A stretch of 46,393 nucleotides of DNA from Methanofollis sp. UBA420. Its GTDB lineage: Archaea; Halobacteriota; Methanomicrobia; Methanomicrobiales; Methanofollaceae. The stretch is from NCBI RefSeq assembly GCF_002498315.1, contig NZ_DAGX01000005.1:47957-94349 (forward strand). Reading direction: 5' to 3'. The notes under the pieces are model-generated. The model did no database searches. It saw only the letters and a list, made by a program, of their open reading frames with translations, and had not been told where the DNA came from. Positions 7,931-16,363 of the stretch are shown one piece after another. Within the stretch, counting starts at the first letter, position 1. Each line of letters starts with the position of its first letter. The position numbers and the translations under genes were made by a program.

Positions 7931-10693
7931 TCACCAGAACCGGCGGGTGAGTACGTAGTTCCTCTCCGCCTTCAAGATCTCCCTGTACATCGCATCTTCA
8001 TCCCTGCTTTTTCCAAGGACCCGCGCGGCGGTTTCGGGGCCGACGCCCCGTGCGGCGAGGGCGATCACCGCGGGCCTCCCGTAACTGAGGACAAGATTGG
8101 CATTCCGCAGGACACGCGCCTCGACGGCCCGGTCTTCGGCACTCTTCTTCGCTTTCTTGATCACGCCGATCTGCTCCTCCTCCCAGGGTTTGAGCGCGGC
8201 GATCAGGCGTGCCGAGCAGAGAGGGCACTGCGGGCGGTCTGGCACCCTCTCAACATGGGTCCGACTCGTCCACTTCTTGCAGTGCATGCAGAAGAGCACG
8301 ACCTTATCCCCGGCAAGGCGGCGTTTCAGGGTCGAGATCACCGCCTGGTCGGCGGTCGGCGGCGGGACCATGTCGCGGGACGAGGAAAGGCCGTCGGCGC
8401 CGAGGATGGAGAGGGGACCGACATGGAGGGCGACCTCGCCGGCCTGCACCGCGGCGAAGACCTTCTGCGCCCCTTCCACGTCCATGGTGGCGCGGAAGAG
8501 TTCGGTGTACGCCTCGTCGGCCACCACCGTCCCCTCGAAGGCCTCGATAAGGCGGTGGAGACTGATCTTCTCGTAGTCGGCGTCGGCGTCGATCGCCCCG
8601 AACTTCTTCGCGACCTGCACGAGTTTCCACTTGAAGAGGGATGTGTGGCGGAGGGCGAGGCGGAGGATGCCGCCGACATGCGTCGGGTCGGTGGTGAGGA
8701 GGAACTCCCGCACCTCTGCCGCACGGACGGCCTTCGGGAGACGGAGCATCGCGCGGTAGGCACCGCTCTCGATCCCGACCGTCGTGCCGTAGCGTGCCGA
8801 GATCAGGACGGAGAGCACGCGTGCAATCGCCTCGTTCGCCCGGTGGCCGGCGCAGATGTTGCAGACCACGCCCTCGTCCGAGTTCTCCAGGGTGATCAGG
8901 CGGTCGGTCGGCACCGGCGTCCTGTTCCTGTCCATCTCCCTGAGATAAGAGGTGGCGAAGGCGAGCGCCGTCTCGTCGTCGGTATAGGCAGCGAGGTCGC
9001 GCGTCCGGCGCAGGCGGCCGACCTCGTCGGCCACGGCAAAGGGGACAGGGATCTGCTCCCCCTCCCAGGACGGGAGTTCGCCCTTCGCCTCCCGCGCCGG
9101 CTCGACGGTGAGGCGGCCGTCCTCGAAGTCGAGCACCCGCCACAGTTTCCCCCGCGTGATGAAGACAGCGCCGGTGTGGACGAAACCGACGACAAAGGAC
9201 TCGTCCAATGTCCCGACCGTCCGCCTGGCGACCAGGTCGTAGACAGGCACCTTCCTCTCGTCATGGATCATCGAGAGGTTTGCAGAGAGATACCGCCGGG
9301 CGCGGGAGGTGGTGACGATATGACGGGCCGCGCCCTCCCCATCCAGCCTGATCAGCCGGTGCCCTTCGAGCTGCGTGCAGACAGCGTCAAGGAGGGTGCC
9401 GGCGTCCGCAAAGCACCCCGAGCGTTCAAGGATGGTGCGGACCTTTACCACCCCGATCTCGCCGTACTCCACCGCAAGGGCGGCGACGGCATTGGCACAG
9501 ACGTCGGCGGCATTCAGGTACGGGGCGACCGCCTCGATCTCGCCGGCCCGCGCCCGGCGCATGATCACGAGAGATTCGAGGAGGTCGTCGAAGCCTGTCG
9601 CGAGCACCGTCCCCCGCGAGACGGCGTACAACTGGTGGCCTGCCCTCCCGACCCTCTGGACCAGGCGGGCCACCTCACGGGGGCTGCCGAACTGGACCAC
9701 ATGGCCGATATGTCCGATATCGATGCCCAGTTCCATCGAGGAGGTGCAGATGAGACTCCGCACCGCGCCGGCCCTGAACCTGTCCTCGGCATCGACCCGC
9801 ACCTCCTTCGAGAGAGAACCGTGGTGGACCTCGACGTCGCCCCTCTCCATGAGAGCGTGGCCGAGGGCCTCCGCGGTGACGCGGGTGTTCACGAAGACGA
9901 GGGAGGAGGGTTCGGCGTCGATCATCTCCCCGACACAGGCCGCCTGCTTCGAGAACTCACCGCCGCAGAAGCGGACCCCGAGGTCGAGTTGCTTCGCGAC
10001 CGGCACCTCGACAAGGGTGAAGGGGCGTGCGCCGCAGAGGTACCGGCCGATATCGTCGGGGTTGCCGACCGTCGCCGAGAGGCCGATCCTCTGGAACTCA
10101 CCCGCGTACTCCTGTATCCGCTCAAGGGCGACGGCGAGTTGAGCGCCGCGCTTGCTCCCGGCGAGTTCGTGGACCTCGTCGACGATCACGTGACCGACAT
10201 GCGCGAGGTGCTGCCGCAGCCTCTTACCCATGAAGAGAGCCTGCACGGTCTCGGGGGTCGTGATCAGGAGGTCTGGCGGCGAGAGGGCCTGCTTGCGGCG
10301 GACCGTCTGGGGGGTGTCGCCGTGCCGCACCCCGACGGTGAGGCCGAGCCTCTCGCACCACCACTGGAGGCGTTCGAGGATGTCGCGGTTGAGGGCGCGC
10401 AGGGGCGTGATGTACAGCGCCCTGATGCCGGGTCCGTCCTCTTTGAGCAGGGCGTTGAAGACCGGGAACATGGCGCTCTCCGTCTTGCCCGTGCCCGTCG
10501 GGGCGATCAGGACCAGGTTGTCGCCGGCGAGGAGGTGAGGGATCGCCCGCTCCTGCGCCTCGGAGAGTTCCTCGAAGCCCCGCTCGTCAATGAGCGCCCG
10601 CACCCGCGGGTCAAGGAGGTCACGCGCCGCGCTGTTCCCTGATCTCTGCAAGGGTCCCGATGTAGGTCCCGTCACGCAGCCACACCTCGGCAT
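7931..10693 (-). CDS. lhr: Lhr-type superfamily 2 DNA helicase
   Basis: The 920-residue protein has the full set of Lhr/SF2 motifs: Q-motif region (SEAQERAIPHL), Walker A APTGTGKTES (residues 64-73), Walker B DEVH (172-175), SAT (206-208), and motif VI QRVGRAGH (346-353). The Lhr-specific winged-helix and C-terminal domains follow, with a CMHC...CPLC cysteine cluster in the last quarter. Lhr is a 3'-5' DNA translocase and helicase linked to repair and restart of replication forks. It is the last gene of the minus-strand run RPA-associated protein, phosphoesterase, lhr. The start is uncertain: ATG at 10693 overlaps the phosphoesterase gene by 74 bases, GTG at 10675 and a TTG near 10651 are also in frame, and homology only becomes clear from ARDLLDPRV onward. 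Confidence 0.93.
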   Translation of the reverse strand: MPRCGCVTGPTSGPLQRSGNSAARDLLDPRVRALIDERGFEELSEAQERAIPHLLAGDNLVLIAPTGTGKTESAMFPVFNALLKEDGPGIRALYITPLRALNRDILERLQWWCERLGLTVGVRHGDTPQTVRRKQALSPPDLLITTPETVQALFMGKRLRQHLAHVGHVIVDEVHELAGSKRGAQLAVALERIQEYAGEFQRIGLSATVGNPDDIGRYLCGARPFTLVEVPVAKQLDLGVRFCGGEFSKQAACVGEMIDAEPSSLVFVNTRVTAEALGHALMERGDVEVHHGSLSKEVRVDAEDRFRAGAVRSLICTSSMELGIDIGHIGHVVQFGSPREVARLVQRVGRAGHQLYAVSRGTVLATGFDDLLESLVIMRRARAGEIEAVAPYLNAADVCANAVAALAVEYGEIGVVKVRTILERSGCFADAGTLLDAVCTQLEGHRLIRLDGEGAARHIVTTSRARRYLSANLSMIHDERKVPVYDLVARRTVGTLDESFVVGFVHTGAVFITRGKLWRVLDFEDGRLTVEPAREAKGELPSWEGEQIPVPFAVADEVGRLRRTRDLAAYTDDETALAFATSYLREMDRNRTPVPTDRLITLENSDEGVVCNICAGHRANEAIARVLSVLISARYGTTVGIESGAYRAMLRLPKAVRAAEVREFLLTTDPTHVGGILRLALRHTSLFKWKLVQVAKKFGAIDADADYEKISLHRLIEAFEGTVVADEAYTELFRATMDVEGAQKVFAAVQAGEVALHVGPLSILGADGLSSSRDMVPPPTADQAVISTLKRRLAGDKVVLFCMHCKKWTSRTHVERVPDRPQCPLCSARLIAALKPWEEEQIGVIKKAKKSAEDRAVEARVLRNANLVLSYGRPAVIALAARGVGPETAARVLGKSRDEDAMYREILKAERNYVLTRRFW

Positions 10694-11357
10694 TGTCGTC
10701 GTCGATACACCGCACGAGCGGCCCGAGACCGCTCTCTTTCAGTTCGAGCACGTCCACCCCGCCGGAAAACTCGCAGGCCGCGGGCACGGCGAGGACGCGT
10801 GTCCCGTCCCCCCACCCCTCGCCGGTGAGGGATGAGTACAGGTAGGCGGGTTCTGCCCGCAGGGAGCACCCCACCTCGTCGGAGAGGGAGACGACCGGGT
10901 GGAGGTGGCCGATCACGAGGAGGCCACCCGCTAGGTCTGGGTCGGGATGGGTATGGCCGTGGAGATAGCCGGCCCCGTCGATGCGTGCGCCCGCCGCAGG
11001 GAGGAGTTCGCCGTCCTTAAGAAAACGTGCGATCCCGCCGTCATGGTTGCCGGGCAGCACCTTCACCTCGGTCAGGTCCCTGAAGGAGTCGAGGAGAGCC
11101 GGGAGTTCGTCGTATTCCTGCCTGCTCGTTATGGGCACCGCATGCTTCACGTCGCCGAGGAGGAGGAGGAGGTCGGGGCCTGTCTCCCTGACGGCGGCAA
11201 GGACCCGCAACGCCCTCGCCCTGCTCCTGCTCTGCACATGCACGCCCGCGCGGGCAAGGCCTGACTCGATCCCGAAATGGAGGTCCGCGACGACGAGCAC
11301 CCTTTCCGTGTTCTCCATCAGGAGGGCCGGGACGTCCGGGAGGAATTCCGGGTGCAT
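10620..11357 (-). CDS. Calcineurin-like metallophosphoesterase (replication-linked MPE)
   Basis: The 245-residue protein carries the metal-binding motifs of the calcineurin-like phosphoesterase fold: VVADLHFGIE near residue 22, LLLLGDVKHAV near 63, VLPGNHDGG near 100, YLHGHTHPD near 129 and IGHLHP near 144. Archaeal members of this type are found beside RPA genes, and a nuclease or phosphatase role in DNA repair has been proposed for them. The ATG at 11357 overlaps the stop codon of the upstream RPA-associated gene by one base (TGATG), which supports this start over a longer one at 11396. Downstream it overlaps the lhr gene. No signal peptide is seen. Confidence 0.87.
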   Translation of the reverse strand: MHPEFLPDVPALLMENTERVLVVADLHFGIESGLARAGVHVQSRSRARALRVLAAVRETGPDLLLLLGDVKHAVPITSRQEYDELPALLDSFRDLTEVKVLPGNHDGGIARFLKDGELLPAAGARIDGAGYLHGHTHPDPDLAGGLLVIGHLHPVVSLSDEVGCSLRAEPAYLYSSLTGEGWGDGTRVLAVPAACEFSGGVDVLELKESGLGPLVRCIDDDNAEVWLRDGTYIGTLAEIREQRGA

Positions 11358-12064
11358 CAGATCAGCCTCACCTGCCCGGTCGAGGGGGTATAGCACTCCC
11401 CCTCCTCCAGCAGGGCATAAAGGGCCGCTTCGGCCGCCGCCCGCCCGACGCCCCTTTCCCCGGCGCGGGCAAAGAGGTCCTCTTCACTGCCACGCCGGCC
11501 AGGGCACTCTTCGAGAAGGGAGAGGAGGAGGGAGCGGGCGTCCTGTGTCGCGCCACCTGCCGGCCCCTCGGGCACGCTCGAAAGCGCCGCCCGGACCATC
11601 AGGGCCATCCCGGCGATCTCTCCGGCGTCGCCGTCGGCGGCGGCGAGCGCCTCGATCCGGCCGAGGGTGAGGTCTGCCGTCCGCAGCACCCAGAGGTCAC
11701 GCACCGGCTTTTCCACCCGCGCCACCGCCTCGGGTACCAGCGTGACCTCCCCGCCCGAGACGGCGAGGGTCCCGCTCACCGCGACAAATGCCGGCGGCTC
11801 GATCGAACGTAAGGAATCGGCCGCCTCCCCGCGCCACCCCGCGGCGACCGTGATCGTGCCGGTCGGGTCGGCGACACGGGCGGTGACCCGTCCCCCCGCG
11901 GCCCTGACCGCCGTCAGGGCGCCCGTGAAAAAGACCCGCCGCCCGCGCGCACCGGTCGGTGAAAGGAAGGTTTCGCCGTCAAATTCGGTCGTCCGCGCCA
12001 TTTCCCCGGCAAACAGCCTGACCGCCGCCGCGAGAGAGACAGCCCGACCATTCGGCGCATCCAT
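11357..12064 (-). CDS. RPA-associated OB-fold protein (COG3390-like)
   Basis: The 235-residue protein has one OB-fold with the signature VTARVADPTGTITVAAG near residue 60 and a following PPAFVAVSGTLAVSGGEVTLVPEAV strand pair, as in the RPA-associated proteins (COG3390) that bind single-stranded DNA together with RPA in euryarchaea. The C-terminal half (ALSSVPEGPAGG, then LLLSLLEECPG, GVGRAAAEAALYALLEEGECY) looks like a winged-helix domain. In haloarchaea such genes are operonic with rpa and a metallophosphoesterase; here the phosphoesterase and lhr follow directly, but no RPA gene lies upstream, because an RFC gene diverges from this position. The ATG at 12064 was chosen because the fold begins right after it; the longer ORF to 12238 would run through the divergent promoter. 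Confidence 0.8.
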   Translation of the reverse strand: MDAPNGRAVSLAAAVRLFAGEMARTTEFDGETFLSPTGARGRRVFFTGALTAVRAAGGRVTARVADPTGTITVAAGWRGEAADSLRSIEPPAFVAVSGTLAVSGGEVTLVPEAVARVEKPVRDLWVLRTADLTLGRIEALAAADGDAGEIAGMALMVRAALSSVPEGPAGGATQDARSLLLSLLEECPGRRGSEEDLFARAGERGVGRAAAEAALYALLEEGECYTPSTGQVRLI

Positions 12065-12141
12065 ACCGTAGCGTGTACTCCCCGGCCACATAAAGATCAG
12101 GATGACAGCATATTCATGTCTGGAGAAACAATCAGTCTGTG

Positions 12142-13110
12142 ATGGAGGGCAACAACACCATCTGGATCGAGAAATACCGGCCGCAAAAACTTGCGGACAT
12201 GGTCGGACACCCGGAGATCGTCGAGCGTCTCCGGTCATACGTGAAGAGTGGCACTCTCCCCCATCTCCTCTTCACCGGTCCGGCCGGCGTTGGCAAGACC
12301 ACCGCAGCAGTCGCGCTTGCAAAGGAGTTCTTCGGCGATACCTGGCAGATAAATTTCAGGGAGATGAACGCCTCCGACGAGCGCGGGATCGACGTGGTCC
12401 GGAACCAGATCAAGGGTTTCGCCCGGACATCCCCGCTCGGCGGCGCAAGTTTCAAGATCCTCTTTCTGGACGAAGCCGATGCCCTCACGACCGATGCCCA
12501 GGCCGCACTCCGCCGAACCATGGAGAACTATGCCCAGAACTGCCGGTTCATCCTCTCCTGCAACTACTCCTCGAAGATTATCGACCCCATCCAGAGCCGG
12601 TGCGCCATCTACCGCTTCAGACCCCTCGACGACGCGGCGGTCGCGGAGCAGGTGCGGCGTGTCGCCGTGACCGAGGGCGTGACCCTCACCGACGACGCCG
12701 TACAGGCGATCGTCTATATCGCCGAAGGCGACATGAGAAAAGCGCTCAACGCCCTGCAGGGTGCGGCGATCATCTCGCGGGAGATCGACGCGGGCATGGT
12801 GTATGAGACGACCTCGACGGCGCGGCCCGACGAGATCAGGAACCTCCTCGACCTCTCGATGCAGGGCGACTTCCCCGCGGCCGAAGGAGCGCTCCGCCAC
12901 CTGATGCGCGACCGGGGGATCGCCCCGAACGAACTGATCAACCAGTGCTTCAGGGAAGTCGTCCGTTCTGATATGGAAACCGGCCTCAAGGTCGCCTTCA
13001 TCGACCACCTCGGCGAGGCCGACTTCAGGATTTCGGAAGGAGCAGACTCCGCCATCCAGATGGAGGCACTGATCGCCCTCTTTGTCCTTGCCGCCCGGAA
13101 AAACGAATAA
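12142..13110 (+). CDS. rfcS: Replication factor C small subunit
   Basis: The 322-residue AAA+ ATPase belongs to the clamp loader that puts PCNA on DNA. It shows WIEKYRP at the N-terminus, Walker A GPAGVGKTT (residues 46-54), Walker B LFLDEADAL near 108, sensor 1 ILSCNYSSKII, the arginine-finger SRC motif (IQSRCAIYRF) and sensor 2 GDMRKALNALQ. Length is normal. A GTG at 12139 directly precedes the ATG and could be used; GGAG lies about 15 bases upstream. It diverges from the RPA-associated gene with only 77 bases between the starts, and it is followed after 50 bases by the first MCM gene, so replication genes of both directions share this promoter area. A second, degenerate paralog lies at 40075-41076. 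Confidence 0.95.
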   Translation: MEGNNTIWIEKYRPQKLADMVGHPEIVERLRSYVKSGTLPHLLFTGPAGVGKTTAAVALAKEFFGDTWQINFREMNASDERGIDVVRNQIKGFARTSPLGGASFKILFLDEADALTTDAQAALRRTMENYAQNCRFILSCNYSSKIIDPIQSRCAIYRFRPLDDAAVAEQVRRVAVTEGVTLTDDAVQAIVYIAEGDMRKALNALQGAAIISREIDAGMVYETTSTARPDEIRNLLDLSMQGDFPAAEGALRHLMRDRGIAPNELINQCFREVVRSDMETGLKVAFIDHLGEADFRISEGADSAIQMEALIALFVLAARKNE

Positions 13111-13160
13111 AATATTTTCACCCCCCGGACAACCACCTTGATGGAGGAGCCCCCTCATAT

Positions 13161-16100
13161 ATGGTATCAATGTCACCCCGCCAGAACACTGAAGTGACCG
13201 ATGTCGTCAGCGACTGGGAGACATTCCTCAAGCGGCAGTACAACCGGAAAGAGCGGGTCGAACTCTCGAAGGAGTTCCCCCACAAGCGGTCCTTTTACAT
13301 CGACTACCGGAACCTCGAAGCATTCGGGAAGCGCGGTCTCGCTCTCGCCGACGAACTCATCGAACGGCCCGAAAAGGTGATGAACGACGTCAAGGACGCC
13401 CTCGTCCGCCTCGGCATCATCGAGGAGAAGGACAGGCGCCTCGTCCATGTCAGGTTCATGAACCTCACCAGGAAGACGAAGATCCGGGACATCAGGGCAA
13501 ACCAGATCAACACCTTCGTCGCCGTGGAAGGGATCCTCAGGAAGACGACAGAGGTCAGGCCGAGGATCGTCGCGGCGGTCTTCAAGTGCCTGGAGTGCGG
13601 GCAGCTCACCCCGCCGTACTCCCAGACCTACGGCCGGTTCCAGGACCCCTTCCGGGTCTGCGCCACCTGCCAGAAGAAGACCCCCCTCGAACTCGTGCCC
13701 GAGAAGTCCGAGTTTCTGGACGCCCAGAAACTGCGGATCCAGGAGTCGCCCGAGGGCCTGCGGGGCGGCGAGCAGCCGCAGACCATCGACGTGGACGTGA
13801 CCGACGACCTGACAGGCAGCTCCGCGCCCGGCGACAGGGTGGTGATCACCGGCATCCTCAGGTCTTTCCAGCGGATCAACGCGGGCACGAAGTCCACCCT
13901 CTTCGACATCTACCTGGAGTGCAATGCGATCGAGGTGGCCGAGAAGGAATTCGAGGAGGTGAACATCTCCGAGGAGGACGAGGCCGAGATCCACGAACTC
14001 TCAAAGGACCCGAAGATCTACTCGAAGATCGCCCGGTCCATCGCCCCGACGATCTACGGGAACACGGACGTGAAGGAGGCGGTCGCCCTCCAGCTCTTCG
14101 GCGGGATCCCGAAGGAGATGCCTGACAGTTCCCGTCTCCGCGGCGACATCCACGTCCTTCTGGTCGGCGACCCGGGTATCGCAAAGTCTCAGCTCCTCAG
14201 GTATATCGTGCAGCTCTCCCCCCGCGGCATCTACACCTCGGGCAAGTCCTCGACCTCGGCGGGCCTGACCGCAACCGCGGTGAAGGACGAGTTCGGCGAC
14301 GGCCGCTGGACCCTGGAGGCCGGGGCCCTCGTGCTCGCGGATATGGGCATGGCCGCGGTCGATGAGCTGGACAAGATGGACAAGGAGGATCGGTCGGCCC
14401 TCCACGAGGCGATGGAGCAGCAGTGCTATGACGACCAGACCGAGGTCCTCACCGAGCACGGCTGGCGGCTCTTCAGGGACGTTGAAGAGGGCGAGCGCGT
14501 GGCGACGCTCACGCCGGACGGCAGGCTCACGTACGCCGTGCCGACGGCCTATGTGGCTGCCGAATACGACGGCGACATGTACTTCATCTCCTCCAGGCAG
14601 GTCGACCTCGCGGTCACGCCCAACCACAACATGTACGTGGACCTGAACAGGCGTGCCGATGAGTGGGAGGGCTTCGGCCTCAGGCGGATGGAGACCCTGC
14701 CCCTCCAGAGGAGGATGCGTTTCAAGAAGAACGCCATCTGGGAGGGGATGTATGTCGAGACCTATGAACTGCCGTCGGTGACGGTCTACAAGAACCAGAA
14801 CCATAGCGGAGAGGAGTCGGGCGCCATCGCCCTGAAGATGGACGACTGGCTGGAGTTCCTCGGCTATTATCTCTCCGAGGGCTCTGTCCAGTACACAAAC
14901 GGCGTCCCGTATCGCGTCCACATATCCCAGAGAGACGGAGTACGTGCCGCGAAGATGACGGCGTGTACCAACCGTCTGGGATTCAGGTGGAGTTATAACG
15001 GCCAGAACATCGCCATCTCCTCGAAACAGCTGGCGACCCATCTGGCAGTGTTCGGGAAGTGCCATGAAAAATATGTCCCGCAGTACGCGAAGGAGGTGTG
15101 CCCCGAACAGATCCGGATCCTCCTCGACGCCCTCGTCCTCGGCGACGACTGGGTCAGGAAGGGGACAGGCCAGACCGCGTATGTCACCTCCTCGCGGCAG
15201 CTGGCAGACGACATGACCGAACTCCTCCTCAAGGCAGGGATCTCGGGCAACACTACCGTGGTCCACAGGCAGGGCGAGGAGGTGCGCGTTCCCGAGGGCC
15301 GGCGTGCGGTCCTGTCCCATGACATCTATCAGGTCTCCTTCATCAGGGAGGGGCAGAACAGGCCGAGCATCAACACCAATGGCCTCAGGCATATCACGAA
15401 GGGCCATTATGCCGGCATGATCTACTGCGTGGAGGTGCCCGACCACGTCATCTATGTGCGGCGGAAGGGGAAGCCGGTCTGGTGCGGGAACACGGTGTCG
15501 ATTGCGAAAGCCGGCATCACGGCGACCCTGCGGTCAAGATGCGCCCTCCTCGGTGCCGCAAACCCGAAGATGGGCCGCTTCGACGAGTACGCCCCCATCT
15601 CAGAACAGATCAACATGCCGCCCTCCCTCCTCTCCCGCTTCGACCTCATCTTCATCATGACAGACAAGCCGGACGGTGCCCGCGACCTGGCGATCGCAGA
15701 GCACATCCTCAAGTCCCACGCGGTCGGCGAACTGATCGAGAAGAAGAGGCGGATGCCGGTCGAAGGAGTGGACGACGCCTATATCCAGCAGCAACTCAAG
15801 CCGGTGACGCCCGATATCGAGCCCCTCCTCTTCCGCAAGTACATCGCGTACGCAAAGCGGACCTGCTTCCCGACGATCGTCCCCGAGGCGCGAGAGGCGC
15901 TACGGGACTACTATCTCCAGCTCCGTAAACTCGCCGACAACAACAAGCCTGTGCCGGTGACGGCGCGGCAGCTTGAGGCACTGGTCCGCCTCGGCGAGGC
16001 GAGCGCCAGGATCAGGCTCTCGCCGACCGTGGATATCGAGGACGCCCAGAGGGTGATCAAGATCGTGGATACCTGTCTCCGTCAGGTGGCCTATGACGCC

Positions 16101-16361
16101 GAGTCGGGCACCTTCGACATCGACAAGTGGACGACCGGGATCTCGAAGAGGCAGCGGGACATCATCAGGACAGTGAAGGAGGTCATCAAGGACGTCGGCG
16201 GCGACGAAGGCTCCGCAAACGTCGAGCAGGTGATCGAGGAGATGACCAGGCAGGGCTTTGCAAAGGACAAGGTCGAAGCGACGATCCGGATGCTCAAGAA
16301 CGAGGGCGAGGTGGTCGAACTGCGGCCCGGCATCATCAAACTCTTCGCGCGGGAGTACTGA
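13161..16361 (+). CDS. mcm: MCM replicative helicase, copy 1, intein-containing precursor
   Basis: The precursor has 1066 residues; removing the intein (422-777) leaves about 710, normal for an archaeal MCM. The N-terminal domain has a zinc site CLECG...CATC, followed by the DNA-binding hairpin region. The AAA+ core has Walker A GDPGIAKSQ (about residue 336), Walker B region AAVDELDKMDKED (about 400), the conserved HEAMEQQ just before the intein, then TVSIAKAGITATL, sensor and arginine-finger motif LLSRFDLIF. A winged helix closes the protein. MCM unwinds DNA as a ring at the replication fork. The ATG at 13161 has GGAGGAG eleven bases upstream. The second MCM starts two bases after this stop codon, so both are co-transcribed and probably arose by tandem duplication. 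Confidence 0.96.
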   Translation: MVSMSPRQNTEVTDVVSDWETFLKRQYNRKERVELSKEFPHKRSFYIDYRNLEAFGKRGLALADELIERPEKVMNDVKDALVRLGIIEEKDRRLVHVRFMNLTRKTKIRDIRANQINTFVAVEGILRKTTEVRPRIVAAVFKCLECGQLTPPYSQTYGRFQDPFRVCATCQKKTPLELVPEKSEFLDAQKLRIQESPEGLRGGEQPQTIDVDVTDDLTGSSAPGDRVVITGILRSFQRINAGTKSTLFDIYLECNAIEVAEKEFEEVNISEEDEAEIHELSKDPKIYSKIARSIAPTIYGNTDVKEAVALQLFGGIPKEMPDSSRLRGDIHVLLVGDPGIAKSQLLRYIVQLSPRGIYTSGKSSTSAGLTATAVKDEFGDGRWTLEAGALVLADMGMAAVDELDKMDKEDRSALHEAMEQQCYDDQTEVLTEHGWRLFRDVEEGERVATLTPDGRLTYAVPTAYVAAEYDGDMYFISSRQVDLAVTPNHNMYVDLNRRADEWEGFGLRRMETLPLQRRMRFKKNAIWEGMYVETYELPSVTVYKNQNHSGEESGAIALKMDDWLEFLGYYLSEGSVQYTNGVPYRVHISQRDGVRAAKMTACTNRLGFRWSYNGQNIAISSKQLATHLAVFGKCHEKYVPQYAKEVCPEQIRILLDALVLGDDWVRKGTGQTAYVTSSRQLADDMTELLLKAGISGNTTVVHRQGEEVRVPEGRRAVLSHDIYQVSFIREGQNRPSINTNGLRHITKGHYAGMIYCVEVPDHVIYVRRKGKPVWCGNTVSIAKAGITATLRSRCALLGAANPKMGRFDEYAPISEQINMPPSLLSRFDLIFIMTDKPDGARDLAIAEHILKSHAVGELIEKKRRMPVEGVDDAYIQQQLKPVTPDIEPLLFRKYIAYAKRTCFPTIVPEAREALRDYYLQLRKLADNNKPVPVTARQLEALVRLGEASARIRLSPTVDIEDAQRVIKIVDTCLRQVAYDAESGTFDIDKWTTGISKRQRDIIRTVKEVIKDVGGDEGSANVEQVIEEMTRQGFAKDKVEATIRMLKNEGEVVELRPGIIKLFAREY
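14424..15491 (+). other. Intein in MCM copy 1 (356 residues) with LAGLIDADG endonuclease domain
   Basis: The insert begins at Cys422 (block A, CYDDQTEVLTEHGW) and ends at Asn777 (VWCGN) before Thr778. Block B is DLAVTPNHNMYV with the conserved T-x-x-H. Block F is CVEVPDHVIYVRR. The residue before the terminal Asn is Gly, not the usual His. The endonuclease has LEFLGYYLSEGSV as first motif and LLDALVLGDDWVRK as second; the second has lost the Gly that follows the catalytic Asp, which hints at decay. Codon use is GC-rich like the host gene, so the insert looks old or well adapted. The site, between HEAMEQQ and TVSIAKAG, follows Walker B. Confidence 0.92.
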
Positions 16362-16363
16362 CG

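Noticed and set aside
7814..10642. Long plus-strand frame of 942 codons opposite the lhr gene
   Set aside because: It is the antisense shadow of a clear helicase gene, caused by GC-rich codons; its protein is low-complexity and has no domain.
14001..15446. Minus-strand frame of 481 codons inside MCM copy 1
   Set aside because: Antisense shadow across both extein and intein with no recognisable motif.
16127..16363. Upstream extension of MCM copy 2
   Set aside because: It lies wholly inside the end of copy 1 in another frame and codes for a low-complexity stretch; the ATG at 16364 is the natural start.
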